Source: an uncultured Roseburia sp. | GTDB taxonomy: Bacteria; Bacillota; Clostridia; Lachnospirales; Lachnospiraceae | DNA: 58,746 bases | Reading direction: 5' to 3' | NCBI GenBank assembly: GCA_947088675.1 | Contig: CAMUHN010000011.1 | Coordinates: forward strand, 1 to 58,746 | In this document: positions 12,539 through 20,856 of the stretch, piece after piece | How positions within the stretch are numbered: position 1 is the stretch's first letter | Layout: each line of letters starts with the position of its first letter | Notes under the pieces: generated by a model | Database searches by the model: none | Seen by the model: only the letters and a program-made list of their open reading frames with translations | What the model was told of the DNA's origin: nothing | Made by a program: the position numbers and the translations under genes

Positions 12539-12700
12539 GAAATAAACCTCCTGTGGTTGTATCGGGAGAATCCCTCCCACTATATTTAAGATATTCTAAC
12601 TTTTTTGCGCTCTCGTAATCTTAATTACTATTTGATTTCGCGGAAGAATGCCGCTTTTGCATTCTTCTATCGTTTTTTTGCGCTCTCGCGGAAAAACGAT
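12539..12700 (-). other. Structured spacer between rplK and rplA
   Basis: The 162-bp gap holds a small hairpin in the rplA leader (minus strand GGGAGGGATTCTCCC), a second hairpin (GAAGAATGC / GCATTCTTC, near 12642-12668) and a 15-bp direct repeat TTTTTTGCGCTCTCG at 12601-12615 and 12674-12688. The first hairpin could be an L1 autoregulatory site, but I cannot confirm that. No coding region is seen. Confidence 0.4.
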
Positions 12701-13126
12701 TTATTCCTCCACAGTAACGCCCATGCTTCTCGCCGTTCCGGCAATCATGCTCATAGCCGCTTCCAGAGATGCCGCGTTCAAATCCGGCATTTTTAACTCT
12801 GCGATCTCCTGTAATTTGGCTTTCGAGAGAACTGCAACTTTTTCTTTGTTCGGCTGTGCGGAACCGGACTTAATGTTGCAGGCTTTCTTGATTAATATCG
12901 GAGCAGGCGGAGTCTTTGTAACAAAACTAAAACTTCTGTCCGCATAAACAGTGATTACAACCGGGATAATCAGATCACCCTGATCCGCCGTTCTCGCGTT
13001 AAACTGTTTTGTAAATTCTACGATATTTACACCGTGCTGTCCAAGCGCCGGACCAACTGGTGGAGCCGGTGTTGCCTTTCCGGCGGGAATCTGCAATTTA
13101 ATATATCCTTCTACTTTCTTAGCCAT
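12701..13126 (-). CDS. rplK: 50S ribosomal protein L11
   Basis: L11 forms the GTPase-associated centre with 23S rRNA. 141 aa with the typical [20 protein letters not shown] start, the [18 protein letters not shown] segment and the RNA-binding C-terminal domain ([15 protein letters not shown] end). AAAGGAGG precedes the ATG. It is cotranscribed with nusG, 21 bp upstream. Confidence 0.98.
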   Translation of the reverse strand: MAKKVEGYIKLQIPAGKATPAPPVGPALGQHGVNIVEFTKQFNARTADQGDLIIPVVITVYADRSFSFVTKTPPAPILIKKACNIKSGSAQPNKEKVAVLSKAKLQEIAELKMPDLNAASLEAAMSMIAGTARSMGVTVEE

Positions 13127-13147
13127 TGGAATTGCCTCCTTTATTCA

Positions 13148-13666
13148 TTACTTACTCAGCTTTACTTCTGCGAAACTTATCTCTACCGGCGTTTCGCGGC
13201 CGAATAGTTCTACGTTGATTGTCACACTCTGCTTGCCGTGATTCATCGCCTGTATGACGCCGATCGTATCTTTCCATACGCCGGCAGTTACTACGACGGT
13301 ATCACCCTCGTCAAAGTCCACCTCAACATTTTCCGCTTTGATTCCAAGCGGTTTCATTTCCAAATCGGTAAGCGGCACCGGCTTGCTTCCCGGGCCGACA
13401 AACCCGGTCACACCGCGCGTATTTCTGACAACATACCATGTGTCATCATTCATCACCATATTAATGAGCACGTATCCCGGAAACATCTTCTTCGATACGG
13501 TCTTTTTGGCGCCATTTTTCATCTCGACAACATCCTGCATCGGCACCCGCACTTCCAGGATCTGATCTTCCAGATGCCGGTTTTCGATGGTCTTGTCAAT
13601 GTTCGCTTTTACCTTATTCTCATAACCGGAGTAGGTATGAACTACGTACCAGTGTGCTTCTGCCAT
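13148..13666 (-). CDS. nusG: Transcription termination/antitermination protein NusG
   Basis: NusG binds RNA polymerase and links it with Rho or the ribosome. 172 aa: an NGN domain (MAEAHWYVVHTYSGYENKVK start; KMFPGYVLINMVMNDDTWYV) and a C-terminal KOW domain (DEGDTVVVTAGVWKDTIGVI). GGAGG precedes the ATG. It lies between secE and rplK, the standard order. Confidence 0.98.
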   Translation of the reverse strand: MAEAHWYVVHTYSGYENKVKANIDKTIENRHLEDQILEVRVPMQDVVEMKNGAKKTVSKKMFPGYVLINMVMNDDTWYVVRNTRGVTGFVGPGSKPVPLTDLEMKPLGIKAENVEVDFDEGDTVVVTAGVWKDTIGVIQAMNHGKQSVTINVELFGRETPVEISFAEVKLSK

Positions 13667-13681
13667 AAAAATACGCCTCCA

Positions 13682-13891
13682 TTAAAAACTTAAACCAACA
13701 AGGAAATCTATGCCGTACTGGATCACATAATCCATCAATGCGATCACAAGTCCAAGCACGACCGAAACCGCCATCACTGCAGCCGACTGTCTTACAAGCG
13801 ATTTTTTTTCCGGCCAGATAATTTTGTGAAATTCAGCCGAAAGTCCGCTAAACCAGCTTGTCTTCGGAGTATTGTTTTCAGTTCCACTCAT
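13682..13891 (-). CDS. secE: Preprotein translocase subunit SecE
   Basis: Small SecE of the SecYEG channel, 69 aa. An amphipathic segment (WFSGLSAEFHKIIWPEKKSL) with the conserved WP pair leads into one transmembrane helix (AAVMAVSVVLGLVIALMDYV). A TTG three codons further upstream is too close to the GGAAGG site, so the ATG at 13891 is preferred. nusG follows after 15 bp. Confidence 0.95.
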   Translation of the reverse strand: MSGTENNTPKTSWFSGLSAEFHKIIWPEKKSLVRQSAAVMAVSVVLGLVIALMDYVIQYGIDFLVGLSF

Positions 13892-13927
13892 ATTGAACAA
13901 CCTTCCTTTCTGACAGACTGCCTGCCT

Positions 13928-14077
13928 TTATTTTGTTTCCTTGTGCAACGTATGACGTTTACAGAATTTACAGTATTTCTTTGTTTCCATTCTGTCCGGA
14001 TGAGTTTTCTTATCCTTTGTCATGTTGTAATTACGATTTTTGCATTCCGTACATGCCAATGTGATTTTTGTGCGCAC
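13928..14077 (-). CDS. rpmG: 50S ribosomal protein L33
   Basis: 49-aa L33 starting with [19 protein letters not shown] and [14 protein letters not shown]. The four cysteines in two CxxC pairs show the zinc-binding (C+) form. A GGAGGTGGAAG site precedes the GTG. It is the first gene of the rpmG-secE-nusG-rplK-rplA series. Confidence 0.95.
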   Translation of the reverse strand: MRTKITLACTECKNRNYNMTKDKKTHPDRMETKKYCKFCKRHTLHKETK

Positions 14078-14182
14078 AACTTCCACCTCCATTAAATTTC
14101 TTCGTGTTTTTTATGCAGTTTTTTAACGGAAAGAGATATTAAAAAAAGGCATAAAAAAAAGACCTACTTCCATCGCGCATTA

Positions 14183-14212
14183 ACTATAACACAACTGCCC
14201 CCAAAGCGTCAA
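14183..14212 (-). promoter_or_regulatory. Promoter of the rpmG-secE-nusG operon
   Basis: Minus strand: -35 TTGACG (14207-14212), 18-bp spacer, -10 TATAGT (14183-14188), about 100 bp ahead of rpmG. No tRNA gene lies in this leader. Confidence 0.75.
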
Positions 14213-14381
14213 CAGTTTTTCTTCCGGCTGATAAAAAAATTGTAAAAACAGGCATTTTATTCAGAAAATACACTAAATTTTCACCAAATTTTGCCGACAT
14301 AATATATAAGGGAATGCTGTATTTTAATGAATCAGAAATCAGCAGCAAATACTTAAACGGATTTAAGTATCCCCACATGTA

Positions 14382-14481
14382 ATGAAACAAGATTTTGACT
14401 GTGACCGGTTGATTTCACGGCTAAAACAGTCATACCGCCGCCCGGGCTGCAGGCGGCGTATGATTTCCGTTTACTGTTTCA
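14382..14481 (+). other. Structured leader of the FliD-like gene
   Basis: The 5' region of the plus-strand gene can fold into nested stems: ATGAAACA (14382) with TGTTTCAT (14474-14481), then AACAGT with ACTGTT, then CATACCGCCGCC (14431-14442) with GGCGGCGTATG (14452-14462), one bulged base. No T-run follows. The rest of the 14101-14513 gap shows only A/T-rich sequence and the rpmG promoter. I see no clear promoter for 14514. Confidence 0.45.
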
Positions 14482-14513
14482 TATGATTTCAGGGAAGAAA
14501 GGATGGGATTAGT

Positions 14514-15806
14514 ATGGCAACCATTGATACTGCATACCAGTATTATCTGTCAACCTACGGTAATTCAACCACTTCGCGCTATGATGCGCACAAAAAAAGT
14601 CAGCTTCGTGATATCTACAACAAAATTGTAAAAACAAACAAGGAGTCCCCTCTATACAAAATCAAAAATACGAACGAAGCGCAGAAATTTGCAATTGATA
14701 TCAAAGAACGGGCGCATTCCATACAAAATGTTGTAGCCTCTCTTTCTGATGAGGAAGGCGGCATAGAAAATGCGTTTTCCCGCAGAATAGCAGAGTCTTC
14801 CGACGAGGAATCCGTCGGTGCAGAATATATCGGACTGGACAAATTCGCCGATCGCTCGTTTCAATTTGACATTGAGGTAAAGCAGCTGGCCTCAACACAG
14901 GTAAATATCGGCAATTATCTGAATCCGGACAGATCTGAGATCCACGCGGGTTCTTACAGTTTTAACCTTTCTACTACATTAAGTTCGTATGAATTTCAGT
15001 TTAATGTAGGCAGCAGGGATACAAACCAGACTGTACAGGAAAAAATCATGCGTCTGATCAATAATTCCAATGTCGGACTTCATGCCGACATTATAAAAGA
15101 CAAAAACGGTTACGGCGCGCTCAGAATCGAATCCAAAGAAGCCGGTCTTGCAGAAAACGAAGACTATCTGTTTGAGGTGCTTCCATCGCCGGAATCACAC
15201 TCCATGAGAGCAATGCAGACACTCGGCATTGATAAGGTATCACAACCCGCGCAAAATTCCATGTTCCTCTTAAACGGAGATGAACATACGGCGTTTTCCA
15301 ACACGGTGACAATTAACGACGCGTTTGAGCTTACATTTAAACAGCCGAGTAAAACAGCCGCAAAAATCGGCTTTAAGGCGGACGCTGACGCGATCGCCGA
15401 CAATGTGGAATCGCTTGTCAACGTTTATAATAATATCATTACACTCAGCAAAAACCGTACTGACCTTCAGCAGTCCAACCTGTTGTTAAACGATATGTCA
15501 GGTATTGCCAGAAGATACCATGAAGATCTGTCCTCCATGGGTATTCATATGGAAGAAGACGGTTCGTTAAATATTGACCAGAATGAGTTATCGGATTCTC
15601 TGCGTTCCTCCAAATCCGGCAATTACATGACTACGTTAAACCGGTTTCGCGATTCTCTCGGTCAGAAAGCAAGCAATGCCTCCATTGATCCGATGAATTA
15701 CATCAATAAGATTGTAGTGGCATATAAAAATCCGGGCGGACACAATTATCCGACACCTTATATTACATCCATCTACTCCGGCATGATGCTTGATCATATC
15801 TGCTGA
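14514..15806 (+). CDS. FliD-like flagellar hook-associated protein
   Basis: 430 aa on the opposite strand to its neighbours. The first ~105 residues are helical and resemble nothing I know. From ~110, RSFQFDIEVKQLASTQVNIG resembles the start of the FliD beta-domain; the middle has a FliD-like GSYSFNLSTTLSSYEFQFNV and a hook-domain style segment (FSNTVTINDAFELTFKQPS). Residues ~290-360 (DAIADNVESLVNVYNNII, SMGIHMEEDGSLNIDQNELS) match the FliD C-terminal pattern. It lacks the SGLDTESLV start of the true FliD at 38917 and the long terminal coiled coil. AAAGGA lies 10 bases before the ATG. It could be a cap paralogue or a filament-associated protein. Confidence 0.7.
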   Translation: MATIDTAYQYYLSTYGNSTTSRYDAHKKSQLRDIYNKIVKTNKESPLYKIKNTNEAQKFAIDIKERAHSIQNVVASLSDEEGGIENAFSRRIAESSDEESVGAEYIGLDKFADRSFQFDIEVKQLASTQVNIGNYLNPDRSEIHAGSYSFNLSTTLSSYEFQFNVGSRDTNQTVQEKIMRLINNSNVGLHADIIKDKNGYGALRIESKEAGLAENEDYLFEVLPSPESHSMRAMQTLGIDKVSQPAQNSMFLLNGDEHTAFSNTVTINDAFELTFKQPSKTAAKIGFKADADAIADNVESLVNVYNNIITLSKNRTDLQQSNLLLNDMSGIARRYHEDLSSMGIHMEEDGSLNIDQNELSDSLRSSKSGNYMTTLNRFRDSLGQKASNASIDPMNYINKIVVAYKNPGGHNYPTPYITSIYSGMMLDHIC

Positions 15807-15828
15807 TATGCAGGCAGCAGCATTTTTT
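15800..15828 (+). terminator. Terminator of the FliD-like gene
   Basis: CTGCTG (15800-15805) pairs with CAGCAG (15815-15820), followed by TTTTTT at 15823-15828. The stem overlaps the stop codon. Confidence 0.6.
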
Positions 15829-15853
15829 CTGAAATTTCGGTGCATTTTATAAG

Positions 15854-15940
15854 CCCTCTGGGCAGGATGCGCACCTCGCGGAGGTGAAATCAGCCGTGAA
15901 CGACATCGCTCGGGCACAAAGAATGCGCTCCGCGCATTCT
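15854..15940 (+). repeat. ~87-bp GC-rich repeat, family C, copy 2
   Basis: Starts CCCTCTGGGCAGGATGCGC, contains the perfect hairpin CACCTC-GCG-GAGGTG, the stretch CAGCCGTGAACGAC, and ends with AAGAATGCGC-TCC-GCGCATTCTT followed by a T-run. It is repeated 156 bp downstream and, inverted, at 2175-2262. With copy 3 and the central family B hairpin it forms C-B-C. Confidence 0.88.
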
Positions 15941-15946
15941 TTTTTA

Positions 15947-16003
15947 TCTTATAGGAAAGACCCTGTTGCATTAACGTTCGAAAGTACGGACTTTCCTGTA
16001 AGA
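15947..16003 (+). repeat. 57-bp palindromic repeat, family B, copy 4
   Basis: Ends TCTTATAGGAAAG and CTTTCCTGTAAGA are complementary with one G-U pair. The interior reads ACCCTGTTGCATTAACG, then GAAAGTAC. It lies exactly between the two family C units and is flanked by A/T runs on both sides, so it could stop transcription from both convergent genes. Confidence 0.88.
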
Positions 16004-16009
16004 TAAAAA

Positions 16010-16096
16010 CCCTCCGGGCAGGATGCGCACCTCGCGGAGATGAAATCAGCCGTGAACGACACCGCTCGGGCGCGAAGAATGCGCGGAGCGCATTCT
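16010..16096 (+). repeat. ~87-bp GC-rich repeat, family C, copy 3
   Basis: Direct repeat of 15854-15940 with a handful of changes, ending in AAGAATGCGC-GGA-GCGCATTCTT and a T-run. The whole 15807-16148 gap is occupied by these repeats, and no gene is supported there. Confidence 0.88.
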
Positions 16097-16148
16097 TTTT
16101 TATCAGCTGCCGCCAAACCAATATACATCGTAATGCACTGCGCTGATT

Positions 16149-17309
16149 TTATTCCATGATAAGGTCAAGCATTTGCTGCAGCCTGACTTTATAGCTGTGG
16201 GAACGCTTTACTTTTTGATATCCGTTTGCAGCAATACGCCTGCGCTCCTCCTCATGTTCCAGATAGTACTGCGCCTTTTCGCACATATCCTCAGTGCCGT
16301 CAAAACAGACAAGATCCTCCCCTTCCCGAAAAAAAGATCCCATCTCCGCCTGAAAATTAGTCAGCAGAAAACCACCCGAACCCAAAACATCCCAGACGCG
16401 CAGCGGTATCCCGCTTTTTATATCCGGTATGGTAATATTTAAGTTAACTTTAGAGGCATGAAATACTTTGGGCATCTGACTCCAATAATCTACAGAACCG
16501 CGATACTGCACGCGGATCAGATCGCTCACATTACTGTTGCTGTACACAACAACCTGGTGGCGTTTGGAAAGCTCAATCAGCGCACGCCTGCGCTGCCGCT
16601 CCGCTATCTTAAATCCAAGAACGGTGGTCTGAAAGATCAGTCCCAGATCCGAAAAGGAATCTTTTGATTTTTCCAGGTGAAAATACTGTTCCAGTTGTTC
16701 CATTATTTCTGTTGTCAACAGCGGTTCTACAATATTCGCCCCGCTGATATTCATCTGCGCTTCCATCACGGCGTCAAAATATCCCAGCAGATAATCCGAC
16801 AGCCTGGCTTTTAATTTGTCATAGGAATTGCGCTCATACAGGCTGCCGACAAATGAGATATCACCGCCATATTGCTCCAGGTCATCCGCTCCCGACAGAA
16901 TATCGTCAATGCGGTCGGTGTCGACCGCCAACGGCAGATACCAGATCTTTGACAGCCCCATCCCCTTAAACTCCAGATAATTTGTCTGATCAAAAGTAAA
17001 GATATAATTGCACGGGTTAAATACCGAATTATGATACATGCTGATCAAAGGGTTGTCACATGTCCATGCCGCATATTTCACACCGCATTTCATGCATACA
17101 CTGGAAACAAGTGAAAAATAGTTTACCGTAAAAACGAGATCGTATTTTTTCAGACGCAGCCTGCCTGTCAGCTCCTGCTCAAACACAGGATCCTCGTCAT
17201 AATTCTCCAGTTTATACTCAAAAATATCGACACCGTGGCCCATGGCTGCAAGAGTCTGTTCGATATCTCTGTAATTATAAGCTTTCCACCGGTATATTAA
17301 GATTTGCAT
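16149..17309 (-). CDS. CgeB/DUF3880-type glycosyltransferase
   Basis: 386 aa, cytoplasmic, GT-B type by pattern. The N-terminal part (MQILIYRWKAYNYRDIEQTL, KYDLVFTVNYFSLVSSVC) matches the DUF3880 style; the C-terminal part has the nucleotide-sugar binding signature SGIPLRVWDVLGSGGFLLTN, then a helix ending EEERRRIAANGYQKVKRSHS as in the CgeB-like Glyco_trans_1_2 group. Relatives in this window are 23914-25068, 34052-35233 and 35246-36421. Its ATG lies inside the end of the upstream gene (13-bp overlap), with GGAG seven bases before it, so the two are translationally coupled. It is the last gene of the 20563-16149 operon. Sugar donor and acceptor are unknown. Confidence 0.82.
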   Translation of the reverse strand: MQILIYRWKAYNYRDIEQTLAAMGHGVDIFEYKLENYDEDPVFEQELTGRLRLKKYDLVFTVNYFSLVSSVCMKCGVKYAAWTCDNPLISMYHNSVFNPCNYIFTFDQTNYLEFKGMGLSKIWYLPLAVDTDRIDDILSGADDLEQYGGDISFVGSLYERNSYDKLKARLSDYLLGYFDAVMEAQMNISGANIVEPLLTTEIMEQLEQYFHLEKSKDSFSDLGLIFQTTVLGFKIAERQRRRALIELSKRHQVVVYSNSNVSDLIRVQYRGSVDYWSQMPKVFHASKVNLNITIPDIKSGIPLRVWDVLGSGGFLLTNFQAEMGSFFREGEDLVCFDGTEDMCEKAQYYLEHEEERRRIAANGYQKVKRSHSYKVRLQQMLDLIME

Positions 17310-18493
17310 ATCAGTTCTCCATAAATATATTCCGCGCGCTGCATCCAGGTATGATTTTTCTGCGCATATTCATATCCGCGGTCAGCCATTGCCTGCGTTT
17401 CCTTTAAATTACCGAATAATTCAAAAAATCGCTCCGGCAAATCTGTGATCTGCTCCAGGGAAAACAATACCAGCTCGTCTCTGTCATGGCATACCCTGTT
17501 CAAATAATCCGACCCATCGGAGACAACGGCCGCCTTTGCGAGCATTCCGTTAAAAATTCGATCATGCGCCCCTGCCTTAAACCATGTATTTGTGTTTAAC
17601 ACAATTTTTGCATCATTCATCAGCGACAAAACCTGCGGCGCCGGCACCTTTCCGCCACAGGTCAGATACGGATTGAAACTCCACTCACACTGATCCCAGC
17701 CAATCCCGTATGCCGTGACTGATATTCCGTTTTCAACGAGAATACGAACAGCCTGCTCGCGAAAAAAAGAAGTTGCATAGGAGTCAAGAAAACGCATTTT
17801 TACAATGATCTGTGCAAGCCGCTCGTCTGAGATATCCTGACACTGATCCCTCAGATAATCTTCCACAACTTCCTCCGTCGTTTTCCATGGATGATGCACC
17901 AGTTCATCCAAAACAGCTTTTGCCATTTCGTTTCCGTCTGTTTCCGGAATGGAAGCAAGGTCGGGTATCATACGCCCAACGGTATAAACCGGCAGAGCGC
18001 CGGCATAGAGCACATCAATTTTACGCTCTGCAAGCGGCTTGTGACGATGGCCAAGTTCTACCCCCGCATGGGGCAGAAATCCCGTCTTCTTTATATTCTT
18101 ATAAAACCTGCGGATATAACGGACATGATTCTGATCGGTACAGAGAACAACGGATGTTGTCGGAGCGCCGGCAAGCGGGCGTTTATAGTGAAACGGATGA
18201 TCCATCAATATATTGATATAACAGACATTGTAATATTCCCAGATATTTACCGGGCGTTCCCCACTGCCCGGAATAATTTCCAGATTATAGCCTAAATTGT
18301 TAAATGTAACACAGACAGCGCTGTCCGCGCTTGTTTCCAGCAGTTCCTGTAATGCCTCTTTCCCCTCGTCTCCTGCACCGGCACAGTATGTGAAAGTATG
18401 ACAGCCCAGCTGATAAAACGACTGTTTCAGCTGTTCCGTAAATAAATCCAGCGTATCATAGATCCCAGTAATAAATATAACCGTTCTTTTCAT
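17297..18493 (-). CDS. CgeB-like glycosyltransferase
   Basis: 398 aa. The start (MKRTVIFITGIYDTLDLFTE) and a middle segment (INILMDHPFHYKRPLAGAPT) are those of spore-coat CgeB-like glycosyltransferases. The C-terminal half (ILVENGISVTAYGIGWDQCE, NTNTWFKAGAHDRIFNGMLA, AVVSDGSDYL) aligns with the C-terminal domain of the 817-aa protein at 31524-33977, rather than with the DUF3880 set. GGAG precedes the ATG. It lies 19 bp after the preceding GT2 gene and overlaps the next one. Substrate unknown. Confidence 0.78.
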   Translation of the reverse strand: MKRTVIFITGIYDTLDLFTEQLKQSFYQLGCHTFTYCAGAGDEGKEALQELLETSADSAVCVTFNNLGYNLEIIPGSGERPVNIWEYYNVCYINILMDHPFHYKRPLAGAPTTSVVLCTDQNHVRYIRRFYKNIKKTGFLPHAGVELGHRHKPLAERKIDVLYAGALPVYTVGRMIPDLASIPETDGNEMAKAVLDELVHHPWKTTEEVVEDYLRDQCQDISDERLAQIIVKMRFLDSYATSFFREQAVRILVENGISVTAYGIGWDQCEWSFNPYLTCGGKVPAPQVLSLMNDAKIVLNTNTWFKAGAHDRIFNGMLAKAAVVSDGSDYLNRVCHDRDELVLFSLEQITDLPERFFELFGNLKETQAMADRGYEYAQKNHTWMQRAEYIYGELICKS

Positions 18494-18512
18494 GTGTCAC
18501 TCCATATCCTGT

Positions 18513-19589
18513 TCACAGACCTGCAAGCTGTCTGACTGCAGGCTTGTAATCTCCGCATTTTTTATAAAATGCAGCTGCTTTTTCTTTTTTCCCCAGGCAT
18601 TCAAAAATCACCCCGATATTATAGAACGCCGAATAGGAATTTACACCTTTTGTCCGGCAGGATGCAAATTCGGTTGCTTTTAAAAATTCACTGACAGCCT
18701 GATCGAAACATTCGTTATTCATATAGATTAAACCCATCAGGAACTTAAAATCAGCCGTTTTGCCAAACTCGTCATAAATATTTTCAAAAAACAGCGCCTC
18801 TTCTGCCCGGCCGCCGTTCAGCAGCGCATAACCATATGTCTCAACCATATCAATCACATATTCCAGTTTCGGATTCAGATCAAAGGAAAGTCCTTCGGAA
18901 AAATATGCAGCCGCCGCGCCGTAATCTTTTGCCATATAACAGCTTTTTCCAAGCTGATAAATAATATAGGGAAGCTGCCGATCCCGCTCTTTTTCATCCG
19001 ACAGGCCGCAAAGCCGCTCATACTCCTGCTGCAAAAGCAGGCGATTTCTCTCTGCTTTCCTCTGCCTCTCATCCGGCGTCAGATCATATCCGGTATGGCA
19101 GATTACAACAGGCGTCTGATAGGTTTCATAATCTCCGCCCGCAGCCGCTTCCACCTGTTCATGTATCCTGCCCCGATAACAGTAGAGATCTCTGGAAAAG
19201 ATGCGGTTCAGCCACTCCGTATACTCCTGCTCCAGTTCGTTTTGCGTAAAGAGATTCACCCTCTGAATACGTCCAACCTGCTTCGGATGATGCGCAATCA
19301 GATCTTTCAGACGGCCCATGTCGCATGATCGGATCGATTCGTCACAGTCAAGCACCAGAACAAACGGATTGGAAGCTTTCTGCAGTGCAAAGTTTTTCGC
19401 AGCTGCAAAATCATCACACCATTCAAACTCAAATACATGCGGCGTATACTGCCGCGCAATTGTTTTTGTTGCATCCGCAGAGCCGGTATCCACAACTATA
19501 ATTTCCGAATTAAGCGGCGTCAGACTTTTCAGACAGCGCTCTATATTTTTTTCCTCATTTTTTGCGATGATACAGACCGATAATTCCAT
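18513..19589 (-). CDS. Family 2 glycosyltransferase with TPR domain
   Basis: 358 aa from MELSVCIIAKN. The N-terminal GT2 domain has CIIAKNEEKNIERCLKSL, IIVVDTGSADATKTIA and the metal-binding VLDCDES; IHEQVE closes it. From ~190 on, tetratricopeptide-like helices follow (ALLNGGRAEEALFFENIYDE, FYNIGVIFECLGKKEKAAAF). This layout matches GT2-TPR enzymes such as the SunS group, which can glycosylate proteins. A longer frame begins 16 codons upstream but overlaps the preceding gene; the ATG at 19589 has a GGGGATAAGAAG leader and leaves a normal 14-bp gap. Confidence 0.82.
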   Translation of the reverse strand: MELSVCIIAKNEEKNIERCLKSLTPLNSEIIVVDTGSADATKTIARQYTPHVFEFEWCDDFAAAKNFALQKASNPFVLVLDCDESIRSCDMGRLKDLIAHHPKQVGRIQRVNLFTQNELEQEYTEWLNRIFSRDLYCYRGRIHEQVEAAAGGDYETYQTPVVICHTGYDLTPDERQRKAERNRLLLQQEYERLCGLSDEKERDRQLPYIIYQLGKSCYMAKDYGAAAAYFSEGLSFDLNPKLEYVIDMVETYGYALLNGGRAEEALFFENIYDEFGKTADFKFLMGLIYMNNECFDQAVSEFLKATEFASCRTKGVNSYSAFYNIGVIFECLGKKEKAAAFYKKCGDYKPAVRQLAGL

Positions 19590-19603
19590 ATTCTTCTTAT
19601 CCC

Positions 19604-20563
19604 CTATGTATTCAGCATTCCATAAAGCTTCTGGCACAGAGCCACAGCTTCGTCCAAATTCTGTTTCAGCCCGCTGTTCTCCTTTAACAGTGTCATCATA
19701 GACTGGTAAGACTCGTCATTTAAGCCCTGTAAAAAGACTGGCTCCATCAAATCAAAATAAAACGGCGTCATTTTGGCGTAATCCCACCAGAGCCTCTCCG
19801 TACTGTAGTGCACTCCGTTATAATTCCACGGTTTTCTTCCTGCATAATGTATAATTGTGCATTCTTCTCTGATCCGGGCATAATCCATTCCGTCCATCTC
19901 GGCAAGCTGCGAAAAAACATTGTAACGTCTGTTATCAAAATAACAGACCTCGTCCGCATGCAGATAGTTTAAAAGATCCTGATCGGGATTGGTCAGCTGA
20001 AAGGAAAATTTTGCCGCAGCTCTCATATAGTCCGCAAATTTATACTGTTTTCTCAATTTCTCAAGATCAAACAAAATCACTCCGGAGTTAAAGTACCGCA
20101 CTGTTTGCGGAAATTCCGAAAAGATCCGCTGCTGCGCCAGACTGAAATTCCCCTGAATCATCGGATCATCCGCCACGCCCAGCAGCTTTCCGCCCAAATC
20201 AGTCTGATAAAACGCAAACAACGGCCCGTTTACGATCACATCCACATCCAGATACAGGATCCGGGATACCTCCTGCGGCAAAAGCTCCCCGTACAAAAGA
20301 CGATAATACATTTCTTTCGACCAGTTCTCCGTTGTCGGCAGTTTTTTAATCTCATCGGAGAGATCAACCTGCAAAAAAACAATCGTCTGCCGATACCTGT
20401 CTGCCAGCTGCCCAAACGAAGACCTGTCTTCGTCTGTCAGATCGGACGAGAGCAGATAAACAGTAAGACAGTCCGGCGCATCCTTATGATGATAAAAAAG
20501 AGAGGTCAGTAAAACGTATGCGTATTTTGTGTAGTTGTGGTTAAGCGCTATGCTGATGTTCAT
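19604..20563 (-). CDS. Family 8 glycosyltransferase
   Basis: 319 aa from MNISIALNHNYTKYAYVLLT. GT8 signatures are the DxD metal site in YLDVDVIVNG (D106, D108), FNSGVILFDLEKLR, NPDQDLLNYLHADEV and the terminal HYAGRKPW. GT8 enzymes are retaining galactosyl- or glucosyltransferases using UDP-sugars. An ATG 20 codons upstream lies only nine bases from the predicted transcription start, so the ATG at 20563, after GGGGT, is preferred. Two paralogues lie at 25081-27065. First gene of its operon. Confidence 0.88.
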   Translation of the reverse strand: MNISIALNHNYTKYAYVLLTSLFYHHKDAPDCLTVYLLSSDLTDEDRSSFGQLADRYRQTIVFLQVDLSDEIKKLPTTENWSKEMYYRLLYGELLPQEVSRILYLDVDVIVNGPLFAFYQTDLGGKLLGVADDPMIQGNFSLAQQRIFSEFPQTVRYFNSGVILFDLEKLRKQYKFADYMRAAAKFSFQLTNPDQDLLNYLHADEVCYFDNRRYNVFSQLAEMDGMDYARIREECTIIHYAGRKPWNYNGVHYSTERLWWDYAKMTPFYFDLMEPVFLQGLNDESYQSMMTLLKENSGLKQNLDEAVALCQKLYGMLNT

Positions 20564-20638
20564 ATTACCCCGATTCTGTGACATTGTATGGATAACACTG
20601 CAAACAATATTCCTGTCAATCATAAAGTTTCTATCTTT

Positions 20639-20667
20639 ACTATAACATATCGCAATCTCCAGGACAA
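20639..20667 (-). promoter_or_regulatory. Promoter of the 20563-16149 glycosyltransferase operon
   Basis: Minus strand: -35 TTGTCC (20662-20667), 17-bp spacer, -10 TATAGT (20639-20644). Confidence 0.65.
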
Positions 20668-20718
20668 TCGCAAAATTTTACTCGTTCTCTTTTCGTCCCT
20701 GTCATACATAGACAATCA

Positions 20719-20770
20719 TAAAAAGAAATAAGCATCCCGCTGCCTGAAGTTGAGGATGCTTACTTCTTTT
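20719..20770 (-). terminator. cysD-cysNC terminator
   Basis: A 16-bp stem, arms 20722-20737 and 20754-20769 (AAGCATCC / GGATGCTT core, one G-U pair), with T-rich flanks. It lies 88 bp after the cysNC stop. Confidence 0.8.
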
Positions 20771-20856
20771 CCGCTTTTTTCACTGAGGGCAAATCGAAAC
20801 ATCGCGTATCCGCATGTTTTTCCTGCCGTACAGGCGCAACTGCTATTTCTGCCGAT

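Noticed and set aside
13892-14182. Search for a tRNA gene near rpmG-secE-nusG, where some bacteria have trnW
   Set aside because: No cloverleaf-like sequence or CCA end is seen; only rpmG, its promoter and A/T-rich sequence.
15636-16121. Minus-strand frame of 161 codons with an apparent protein repeat (PERCRSRLIS...PRGAHPA)
   Set aside because: The repeat is the translated 87-bp family C unit, and the frame overlaps the FliD-like gene on the other strand.
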